Positions 12,199-21,565 of a DNA stretch of 64,000 bases are shown one piece after another. This DNA comes from Buddleja alternifolia. Taxonomy: Eukaryota; Streptophyta; Magnoliopsida; Lamiales; Scrophulariaceae. Numbering within the stretch: position 1 is the stretch's first letter; each line of letters opens with the position of its first letter. The stretch lies in contig CM033395.1 of NCBI GenBank assembly GCA_019426215.1, positions 16,296,569-16,360,568 on the forward strand, read 5' to 3'. The notes under the pieces were generated by a model, which was not told the DNA's origin, made no database searches, and saw only the letters and a program-made list of their open reading frames with translations. A program made the translations under genes and the position numbers.

Positions 12199-13343
12199 TT
12201 TTGATAAAGAGTGATTGAGAGATTTTTGCTTTTAGAGAGAGAGAGATTTTTGCAGAGAGTTTGAGTAGAAATGGGTTCTTTTCTGCACAAAATTAGTTTT
12301 TAGCAACATAGTTTTGAATTTGTGTTTTCTCTCTTTGTTAGGATTTTGACACGTGGAAATCAATTAGATCTCAGCCTTTGAGCAAGATAACTGTGGACGT
12401 GAATTTTAAAAGGTAGGCACGGTTACATTTGGTAACTCCCACATATAATTTTTTTGAAGTCCGAGTAAAGATTTGAAATAAGACGATTCAGAGTTTAGGT
12501 GTGATACACGCGCGTGTGAAATGTTGACACGTATACCATCACAAACTGTTTGAGAGCCATCATTTTGAAGAACTATGTAAGTACCCGCCAAAATTTTGAT
12601 TTATTTGTAGTGTGTAGAAATTTGACGCTCTTCATACTTTACATTGACGCTTGACAGTTTGTTAAAAGTTCTTTCCAAATCCCTTTTTATGCTTGAGCGT
12701 TCAAGCACATTGTTCACAATCTTTTGACTCTTGTGTGTAATAATGAAAAGTTTAACATTTATATGTGAAGATGGAATATTTTTCTCACACTGGTTTCGAT
12801 AAATAACAACATACTTTCGGTGTCAGTGTTTACTTTAGAGTTTAATTTTAAAATATTCAGCGTTAGATGTACTCGCCCAGAATACATGGTGAGTGTATTT
12901 ACACGTGTACATAAGCTGAACCAATTTTTTTGAAAAATCAATGAGTACCCTTGGGTTTTCTTGAACAGAGATAAGAGATGTCAAGTCAGCATTAATTGCA
13001 TTGATTGACTAATCCATTAATTTTTGTTTAGCGTCGGGTAAGGTACGCTTTATTTGAAATACATTTTACTGAGCGCTTGATTGGGGATAAGCTTAAGCAT
13101 TCAGTGTTTTGAAAGTAGCGCAGACGCTAAGAAAGATTTGTGTAATAAGCGTCCAAATGATTTAAGTGTATAATGCTAAGTGCGTATGACCGATGCAAGG
13201 AAAAAAAATTTTTTTGGTCATGTTCACTTAAATATAGTTAGTTCTTTTAAGGTTCCCCCTATGTAGGTTCCCCATAAATTACATAAAATAAAGTGAATCC
13301 CCCCTAAATTTCATGCCTAACAAAAGTATGATGTTTTGAATGA
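12199..13343 (-). promoter_or_regulatory. pol-ORF2 spacer with conserved CACGTG block (SirA-mid)
   Basis: Non-coding. In element sense it carries an AACCGTGCCT word, an ACGT-containing TTCACGTCCACAG word, GGCTGAGAT and CCACGTGTC (CACGTG at 12350-12355, about 155 bp before the ORF2 ATG). A C/T-rich leader with CTCTCTCT follows. Spacing and order are kept in SirB at 32228-33310 although surrounding bases have diverged. ABRE/G-box elements are known plant promoter sites; use as an internal promoter is inferred. Confidence 0.55.
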
Positions 13344-16300
13344 TTAAGCATTTAGATCAATCATACCTAGTTCACTTCTTAAAGTGAGGAAACGTTGTTC
13401 GTTGAGCGCTTTGGTGAAGATATCTGTCAGTTGCTTTTCTGTACCAATGAAGTGCATGGAGATATCCTTCTTTTGAACGTGGTCACGTAGAAAGTGATAG
13501 CGGATGTCAATGTGTTTGGTTCTAGAGTGAAGAACTGGATTTCGAGTCATCGCTAAGGCGCTTTGATTGTCACAATGGATAGGAGTTGGACTTAAGGCTA
13601 CTCCATAGTCTCTAAGTTGTTACCTCATCCAAAGGATCTGTGCACAACAGCTTCCAGCGGCTACATACTCAGCTTCGGCGGTGAAAGTAGCGATGGACTG
13701 TTGCTTCTTACTGTGCCATGAAATTAGTTTATCACCTAGAAATTGACATGTACCACTAGTACTTTTTCTATCTATTTTGCATCCTGCAAAATCTGCATCT
13801 GAATAACCAATTAGTTCAAAAGGAGAATCCCTAGGATACCATAGGCCCACATTTTGTGTGCCTTTTAGGTACTTAAGGATCTTTTTGGCAGCAATTAGGT
13901 GTGATTCTCTAGGATCGGCTTGAAATCGTGCACACATGCATACCGAGAACATAATATCAGGTCTACTAGCTGTAAGATAAAGAAGTGATCCAATAATACC
14001 TCTATAGTTAGTGATATCAATTTTCTTTCCATTATCATCTCTATCTAGCTTAAGCGTTTGGCTCATTGGAATTTTGGAAGGTGATGCATTTTCCATACCA
14101 AATTTTTTGATCATATCTCTAGTATATTTAGTTTGGTTTATAAATATGCCATTAGGGAGTTGTTTAACTTGTAATCCTAGGAAGAAAGTTAATTCACCCA
14201 TCATGCTCATTTCAAATTGATCTTGCATCATTTTCGAAAATTTCTCACATAGACGCTTATTGGTAGATCCAAATATAATATCATCAACATAAATTTGAAC
14301 TAGGAGAATATCTTCATTATAGGTAATTTTGAATAACGTTGTGTCAACGCTGCCTTTTGAAAAGCCTTTACCTATAAGGAAGATAGAAAGAGTGTCATAC
14401 CATGCTCTTGGTGCTTGTTTAAGACCATAAAGTGCCTTGTCCAATTTGTAGACCATACTCTTCCCATGGTTGTTGATGAATCCTGGTGGTTGCTCCACGT
14501 ATACTTCTTCTTGGAGTTTACCATTCAGAAATGCACTCTTTACGTCCATTTGATACACTGTAAATGTGTTAAATGCTGCAAATGCTAGAAACATCCGAAT
14601 AGCTTCAAGACGGGCGACAGGAGCGTATGTCTCATCGAAGTCGATACCCTCTTCTTGATAGTATCCTTGTGTTACAAGTCTGGCTTTGTTTCTAATTACA
14701 GTACCATTCTTATCCATTTTGTTTCTATAAACCCATCTAGTCCCAATAACTCCTTGGTGAGTTGGCCTTGGTACTAGCCTCCATACCTTATTTCTTTCAA
14801 ACTGATTTAGCTCTTCTTGCATGGCTTCAATCTAACATGGATCGTTAAGCGCTTCATCCACTTTCTTTGGTTCCATTTGAGATAGGAAGCTTGCAAACAT
14901 AGCCTCATTTACTTTAGCGGCTTTGGTTCTAACAGGTGCTCCAATATCTCCAATAATTAGTTCTGGTGGATGGTCTCTGAGCCATTTTCTGTCTGGTTGG
15001 AACGGGTTAAGAGATTGATCTAACGCTTGATTAAGCTGTGCAGGCGCTTGACCAATTCCTTGCGTAGGCGCTTCAGTGTTTACAGTTTGAGTTTGCTCTT
15101 TGATGAACATTCCCTTCATGATCATCAGCGTTTCTTGCAATATCATCGTTGATATCTTTACGAGTAATCTTAGGATTAGGTACAATGATTTCATTATCTT
15201 CATCAATATCACTACCATCACACAGATTGATTTGTGACGCTTGTTGAGATAAATCTTCAATTCCTGCATCATTAATATTAACCTTACTCGGTTCTTGGTT
15301 AGCATCATCAAACACAACATGGATGGATTCTTCAACCTTCGATTTGATCTTATTTAAGATGCGAAAGCTCTTTCCATTTTTGGCGTAGCCTAGAAAGATT
15401 CCTTCATCTGCTTTAGGATCAAATGTCTTTAGGCTTTGGGATCCATTGTTATGAATGAAACATTTTGAACCAAATACATGAAAGTATGAAACATTCGGCT
15501 TACGTCCCTTCCATAACTCATATGGAGTCTTTTCATGTTGCTTGTTGATCATACACCGGTTCTGAGTGTAGCAAGCAGTATTGATAGCTTCGGCCCAAAA
15601 CCTTTGAGGCAGCTTAGACTCGGCTAACATAGTCCTAGCGGCTTCTTTAAGCGTTCTGTTCCGTCGCTCGGCAACTCCATTTTGTTGAGGTGTTCTAGGC
15701 GCTGAATACTCATGAAGTATTCCAAAGTCTTTGCAAAATTTCTCAACAATATGGTTAGTAAATTCAGTTCCTCTATCACTTCTAATTCTTGTCACTTTTA
15801 GATCTTTTGAGTTTTGTAGTTGACGAATTAGAGAGGTGAGCTTGGCACTAGTTTCATCTTTAGATGCTAAAAATTCTACCCATGTATAGCGTGAGAAATC
15901 ATCAACTATTACTAGTGAATACTTTTTACCACTAACGCTCATGATTTGAATAGGACCAAACAAATCTAAATGTAGTAATTCAAGTATTCGAGAGGTCGAT
16001 AGATGAAGCTTCTTCTTAAAAGATGATTTAACTTGCTTACCCATTTGACAAGCATCACATAAGCGATCTTTATTAAAGGAAGCCCTAGGTAATCCCTCTA
16101 CAAGATTTAGCGATATTAATTGAGAGATTGCCTTAAAGTTGAGGTGATTCATTTTTCTATGCCATAACCAACCCAATTCATTTTGATTCTTAGCTACGAA
16201 ACATGTAGGGTTGTAATCTAATGTTGAATCCCAATCTACTAAGTATACATTGTTTGTTCTTCTTCCTTTTAATTTAGTAGATCCTGTCTTAACACCGATT

Positions 16301-16596
16301 ATCTTGCACAAGTCACTAGAAAATTTAATTTCAAAGCCTTTATCACAAAATTGACCTATGCTTGGGAGATTATGTTTAAGACCCTCAACATAGTATACAT
16401 CATTGATCATGATGTTCCCCCTATGCATGATACCTATACCTTTAGTTTTACCTTTAGAATTATCACCGAATAGAACTTGAGGACCATTGGTTCCACGATA
16501 GTTGATCAAGAGATCCTTTGATCCAGTCATATGTCTCGACGACCCACTATCTATGTACCAAATTGAGGTATCGGTGTTGGCTCTAGGTACCTGCAT
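13344..16596 (-). pseudogene. pol: Sirevirus pol (SirA-mid), near-intact with three lesions
   Basis: The first 500 codons hold the protease ([13 protein letters not shown]), the HHCC zinc region (HRKMNHLNF and CDACQMGK) and the integrase catalytic core ([30 protein letters not shown]). RT follows with the [11 protein letters not shown] catalytic motif, and then RNase H with the [16 protein letters not shown] and AEAEYVAAG motifs. Three breaks are visible: a one-base insertion in a T run near 15098, a Trp-to-stop change at 14832-14834 just before the RT, and a Gln-to-stop change at about 13620-13622. Both stops are G-to-A or C-to-T transitions, as expected from deamination of methylated cytosine. 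The last 68 codons (13550-13344) encode the RNase H tail with DIFTKAL. Pol matures in the particle and integrates the cDNA. Confidence 0.92.
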
Positions 16597-16609
16597 TCAA
16601 AGGGCAGTT

Positions 16610-18825
16610 CTAATTCTTCTTAGGTACCCATTTTGTTTTGGGTCCTTCTTTGTTAGTAACGTTAGTCTGAATTAGAATCTTCGGAACCCACATTTGCCTT
16701 GTCTTCATTTTGGGAAGATTGGCCTTTTTGGGTTTCGGTTTGTGTTGTGTGTGCTCTTTAGGTGTATGGTAATATCCTTGATAATAGCAATAATCACAAT
16801 CATAATCATGGTTATCATAGTGTCGATAATATGATCTAAATCTTTGCGGATATTGACATTGGTATTTCCTTGATATTGGCTTAGGATGCACTTTTGGTGC
16901 TAGACGCTTAGCGTTTGATTTACTTGTAGAAGGTTTTTCCTTAGCCCTTCGAGCGCTTGGATATACTTTCTTTTGTAGATCATTTACTTTGGTCTTTCTT
17001 TTGACTGAGCCAGTGTTAGCTTTTTCATTTGATCTCATACCAACTGAGTCTCATTCAGCGTTTGTCTGTTTGAGCTTTCTTGAACAAAGGTTACACCTTT
17101 TCCTCTGTTGGTTGATATAACCACAGACGCTTTGGTTTTGTGACCAGATTTATCACAACCTAAACCGGTCTTTTCACCAAATGCTCTGGTTACTTCAATC
17201 ACATTATCTAGCATTCTAGAAGCTTTTGATAATGATGAGATAAGCTGCTCTGATTTAGCAAGTTTAGCGATCAATTCAGCTTCTCTCTTGACTATTATAT
17301 CAATATCACCTTTTAATTGAATAATTTCACTCTCAAGTGATTGGTTCTTCTCAATGCACTGTTGCTGAATTTGCAACTCTGCTTTGAGCGTCACTTTGTC
17401 GCTCTTGAGCGCTGAGATCATGTAAAGGTGATTTTGAAATAATTTTGCGGCTTCTTGACAATCATTGTAATATTCTTTTACTTTGTCAAGTAATTCATCA
17501 TAAGAAAGGGGATGACATAATTCAGTGGTTACCTCAGATAGCGAATCGTCAGACTCTTCATCATCTCTTGCCATAAGACAAATGAATGCTGAGTCGCTTG
17601 AAGGCTCATCATCACTGCTTTCATCTGATGATTCCAAGTCCTCTTCAGGAGTGTAAAGTGGTTCTGATTCTGCTAGCAATCCTTGTTGCCTTAGATTATT
17701 CCTGAATTGACTTCTGTGTGCTTGGTCTTGCTATGTAGGTTTAGACACATTCGGATATGGGCAATTAACTTGGAAATGCCCTGGTTTCCTGCAATTATAA
17801 CAAAGATTTGTTTTCATCTTTTGTTCATTTGTTAATTTTGCAAATCGTGGTTTTGGAACCACTGGCGCTGAGAGGTCTTGCTGAGAAGATGCTTGATGCT
17901 GAATTGGCGCTGGAGAGGAAGGTGCAGGATAGTGAGGCGTTTGATATTGTTGTAGATTTTGAACAGGCGCTTGATATGAATTTTGTCCTGGATGTTTAGG
18001 ACTGTTTCCTTTCTTCTCATATTTCAAGAACTTTCTGAATCTGTTTAGAAGCGCTAGTTCTTCTTCCTCACTTATATCTGAAGCCTTTCCTTTACTACTG
18101 GATTTTCCTTTGATTGATGCCATTAGCGCTCCAGATTCAATTACTGGACTGCTCACTGCATTGTTGGCCATATTCAACTCAAACTCAAATGCCTTGAGTT
18201 CTGAAAAAGCATCTTCTGGAGTTAGACTATCCAGATTGTTTGATTCTCTCATTGCAGTTGTTTTCATAAGGAATCTACTCGGGAGACTTCTGAAGATTTT
18301 GACAACCATTTCCCGATTTTGTAGTTCCATGCCCAAAGATGTTAATTCTGTGACAAGAGCTGTAAATCTCATGTCTAATTGTTCTAGTGTCTCATTGGAT
18401 AACATCTTGAAGCCGTTGAATTTTTCTTTGGCAATTGATAATTTGTTTTCCTTGATTTGTGCTGAGCCACCACAAATAGTAGCCAACTTATCCCAAATTT
18501 CTTTAGTCGTATTGCATGATTTGACTTTGTTGAATAAGTTGTCATTGTCACCAATGGCTGTGTATAACGCATTCCGACCGACATTGTCTAGATTGGCTCG
18601 TCGACGCTCATCGGTGGACCATTCTTGTTTGGGCTTCTCCACATAACCGTCAGGTGTTTCTTCTGTGGCTTCGGGCGCTCTGGTGATAACTTTGTATATT
18701 TTGATTAGCCCATCTGAAATGATATCACACATTTCATCATCACATGAACACAAATAAGTAAACGCTTTGACCTTCCATGAATCATAATTTGACTCGGTCA
18801 ACTTGGGAACTTTAGAGAATGCCAT
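16610..18825 (-). pseudogene. gag: Sirevirus gag (SirA-mid) with one stop and a frame change
   Basis: Starts MAFSKVPKLTESNYDSWK, the copia Gag (UBN2-type) N-terminus that opens the capsid domain. The capsid region runs to about residue 230, followed by a Gln/Pro-rich linker and a CCHC zinc knuckle (CYNCRKPGHFQVNC) for RNA binding near residue 345. A Lys codon has become TAG at 17731-17733 (SirB has AAG here). Downstream (17679-17035) are an acidic Ser/Asp segment and a long coiled coil ending in the GEKTGLG patch. A short overlapping frame (17038-16610) encodes the basic, Tyr-rich tail. A TAG separates it from pol, which lies in a different frame; the same stop is present in SirB, so Gag-Pol expression must bypass it or the family is defective. 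Confidence 0.9.
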
Positions 18826-18931
18826 GAAAAGTTTAAAGTAATTTTAAAAGCGACAAATTTTATTTATTTTTTAAAAAAATAGATCTGAACAAGCAGTTAC
18901 GCTTGAAAACGCTTAGGTTTCAACTTCAACC

Positions 18932-18943
18932 GCTCTGATACCA
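18932..18943 (-). other. Primer-binding site of SirA-mid (initiator tRNA-Met)
   Basis: In element sense TGGTATCAGAGC, two bases after the LTR end. It is complementary to the 3' end of plant initiator tRNA-Met, the usual copia primer. Confidence 0.95.
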
Positions 18944-18945
18944 CT

Positions 18946-20750
18946 TGTTGGTCCCAAGTGGTATACGAAAGGGTCTAGAAGGGGATGGGGGGTTGAATAG
19001 ACCCTGAAGTCTTTTTCGACTTCTAAAAATTCGTATCACTTTGAAGTATTTGAACGCTCGGAAAGCTTTGAGCGCTGGGTGCGGCGCTTGAGAGATAATG
19101 ACTTAAGCGCTAGTTTCAGGCGCTTGGGAAAAGTTAACTTAGACTTGGTGATTTCAACGCTTACCAAAGTAGGGCAGAGTTTAGTCACTAAATCAGGGTT
19201 AGCACAGCGGAAGTATTTTATAGCTTAGCGTTCGGTTTGTTAATCAAAAGTAGTCGCTTAGTTGCTTTAAAACTTTATCAAAGTATATGCAATATGAATA
19301 GTAAAGCAATAAAACAGTAAATAGTTTAAATGACACAGGATATTTATAAGGTTCACTGGGTGATGTAATCCCAGCTACGTCCTTCTTCTCCTTTTATCAG
19401 GGAGGTTTTCCACTATGATGATTATCGAAGAGTCACACAGAAACTTCTACAAAATAGAGGGAGATTGGATATGATCTCGGAACTCCTTGGTCACATAGAT
19501 TTCAGCTCCACTAAAGACCTTCTATCCCCTTGCTTCTTTCACTCAGAAATGGTGCAAGTTACGCTTGATCTCGGAACTCCTTGGTCACACAGATTTCAGC
19601 TCCAATAGAGATCTTCTTCCACAAGCTTCCTTTACACAAAAATATTGCTTATAAGTCAACAAGCTTTCTCACTCAGATGAAAGGTGTTGATGGTTTTGGT
19701 CACGAGTTTGTTTGTTTTTGGAAAGTTCAAACAACTTGGAGATATCTCAATAGTAGTTTAGGTTCTTCTTAAAAAGAGGTTTGAAATATGGGTGACTGTC
19801 TAGAAATGTATTTGAGAAGCTTAAAGGATTTCGGCTCTGGAGTTTATAAGCTTTTTCTCTCAAATAAATTCAGGAAAGTTTTGGACCCTTTTCTTGTTTA
19901 TATGTCCAGATGTTTATCTATCTGTATTTTTTTTTGTCACTTTTGCCGAAAAGGTTATTTATAGGTTGTTTTGAGATTTTGTCCGTTGGACATGGTTGGA
20001 ACCTCGTTTCCCTAAACATTCCATGAGTTCTGACAATCCTAACTTTGGGTATATTTAATTGGTTAGGCATGGTCTTGGTTTCATAAATCTGACAGTCTCG
20101 GTCAAAGATATGGCTTGCCCATAAGTTGTGGTGCTTATATTTTAATAGCACTTGTCTTATTTCCGTTTGGGAATAATTTCCGTTGATTCATGCATCTTTG
20201 ATAACTTGGATTTGAATCTTCAGGTTACGCTTGGAGAACTAGACGCTTGAGCCTTTGGAGTTTAGCCTTTTCGAAAGTAGCCTTCTTTGTTAATCAGACG
20301 CTTGAGAAAGGTCATAATCTTTGCCCAATTTTTAGACGCTTGACCTTTTCACTTTATCTTTGATAGACTCACTCAGAATTCTATCATTGACTTAGTGTTA
20401 AGTACTTGGTCTAAGGTCCATAACAAATCTTGAGCGCTGAGTTCGTAACCTGGGATAGTCTTTTAGCGTTTGACGGACGCTTGAGACTAATCTTTATCTT
20501 TACTGTTCCTTCAGACGCTTGATCTTCAACTTAATCACTTGGTAGACTCACACAGAACTCTTCTAGTGATTTAGTTTCACATTCTTAGTCTAAACTCTAT
20601 AAAGATAAAAATACAAGCCTAGTATAAAAACACGAGCTTTCAGGCGCTTATACATTTGTTCTTCGAAAGCTTTTATACTTAACATTTCTTGGGGTCTAAC
20701 ATGGAATCCTAATTGTCATCATCAAAACATCTAACATGAAATTCCTAACA
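18946..20750 (-). repeat. 5' LTR of SirA-mid (1805 bp)
   Basis: Bounded by TGTTGG...CCTAACA on the plus strand (TGTTAGG...CCAACA in element sense). A TATA box (TATTTATA on the plus strand) lies at 19956-19963, so U3 is about 790 bp and R-U5 close to 1 kb. The R-U5 half has two units of a 94 bp repeat (starting 19473 and 19567) and two hairpins next to the primer-binding site (18970-19023). The U3 half has six ACGCTTG words between 20227 and 20520. Compared with the LTR at 44445-46274 it lacks about 22 bp between two AAG repeats near 20147. Confidence 0.92.
18970..19023 (-). other. Two adjacent U5 hairpins beside the primer-binding site
   Basis: Hairpin 1 pairs AGGGTCT (18970-18976) with AGACCCT (18999-19005) around a G/C-run loop. 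Hairpin 2 pairs GAAGTC (19006-19011) with GACTTC (19018-19023) around a six-base loop. The same pairings occur in the LTRs at 26398, 38887 and 44445. SirC has GAAATC with GATTTC, a compensatory change. A role in RNA dimerisation, packaging or primer placement is inferred. Confidence 0.65.
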
Positions 20751-20755
20751 ACTTT
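20751..20755 (-). other. Target-site duplication, left half (AAAGT in minus sense)
   Basis: ACTTT on the plus strand, the reverse complement of AAAGT at 46275-46279. The empty site is visible in the CopK 3' LTR near 55995 as GATCAAAGTCTTTGG. The two copies should be in the same orientation and are not. Confidence 0.75.
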
Positions 20756-21430
20756 GATCTCTATTTATCTATAATTACATAGGGTATATTCTCATTCACT
20801 TATGAGAGAACAAATCCCTTTTAGATATCTGCTAAGATTACCACTTACCCATCAAGTCCGCATTTCGAGGTTGACTCCACCAACGGGTGAATTGGGTCTA
20901 ACTACTCTAGTGAAAGACTTGACGTCATAAGTGCATTGTTAACCTGATAATTCAGGTCAAAGGTTAACATATACCTATTACGCATATTCAGTTCTGTCAT
21001 TGCCAGTCACAGAGTGAAAACCCATGTGACAGAACCGATGCGAGTCATGTTCGAGCATATCAGTTCCACTGATGTGCCTACAATCTTAATCTCCTATCAT
21101 CCCATGATACTAGACAGACACTCCCATGTCGGAGTTAAGATTGTACAAGTATTTGAAGTCTTTATTTCTCCATTACAGACTTCATATTACTTGCGACCTT
21201 GTTTTAGTAATCAAGATCGATCTCTCTAGTGCCACTCTTCCTATCCCATAGGAAGTAGAGGGATCGCACTGAAAACATGGACAAAATATTTTACACAACT
21301 TATAGATGCAGATAAGAATTATGTGAAAACTTAAATGATGCCTTTTATTATAAATAATATTTAAGTTCAATACAAGATAGATGCCTTATTCATACTATCC
21401 TCTATGGCATCTAAGGGCATAATCCTAACA
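20751..21430 (-). repeat. CopK 5' LTR, first 680 bp, separated from the rest
   Basis: In minus sense this starts TGTTAGGATTATGCCC at 21430 and ends AGAGATCAAAGT at 20751, exactly where a Sirevirus LTR begins. Its last 163 bp match 55837-55999 of the truncated CopK 3' LTR. Adding the 1081 bp at 46280-47360 gives about 1761 bp, in agreement with the 3' LTR (1245 bp plus 517 bp deleted). So this is the left part of the 5' LTR continued at 46280, but it lies in the opposite orientation. Confidence 0.85.
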
Positions 21431-21450
21431 AAAGAAAACCGTTAGCCTAC
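21431..21450. other. 20 bp flank between CopK and GypA
   Basis: Twenty bases separate the CopK LTR start from the GypA LTR end. The five bases next to CopK read TCTTT in CopK sense, against ACTTT after its other end at 57082-57086: a probable target duplication with one mismatch. Confidence 0.5.
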
Positions 21451-21565
21451 TGACACGCTAAAAGCTAACGTGCTATGATAGCAAGTGCACTAGTCGTGTG
21501 TAGTAATAAGTGTGGACGAAAAGTTCGGGTTGTCGAACCACGGAGACTTGAATTCTAGTTTATGA
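21451..21565 (-). repeat. Remnant of GypA 3' LTR (last 115 bp)
   Basis: Begins TGACACGCTAAAAGC on the plus strand and matches 25315-25430 of the 5' LTR. It then fuses without a gap to the RT-RNase H junction of pol. The breakpoint lies at about 21559-21565, and the pol frame stops in the LTR sequence. Confidence 0.85.

Larger units (their letters stand above)
8189..20750 (-). mobile_element. SirA-mid: Sirevirus-type copia element, 3' LTR truncated
   Basis: Read on the minus strand this element is 5' LTR (20750-18946), primer-binding site, gag, pol, spacer, ORF2, polypurine tract and the first 519 bp of a 3' LTR. Its outer flank at 20751 reads ACTTT, which pairs with AAAGT beside the LTR at 46274. 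Both flanks match the uninterrupted CopK LTR around 55990-56003, so those two LTR ends are the two sides of one insertion. The 3' LTR is cut at 8189, where the inverted SirA-left copy begins. Coding regions carry a few substitution stops plus one-base indels, and ORF2 has an internal deletion of about 0.75 kb. Confidence 0.9.

Noticed and set aside
12688..12700. ATAAAAAGG as the TATA box for ORF2
   Set aside because: It is kept in SirA copies but not in SirB and lies about 490 bp before the ATG, so it is weak evidence compared with the CACGTG block.
18110..18646. Open frame on the plus strand opposite gag
   Set aside because: It mirrors the conserved gag frame on the other strand and has no domain of its own; the same holds for frames at 11582-11896, 37000-37277 and 38031-38432.
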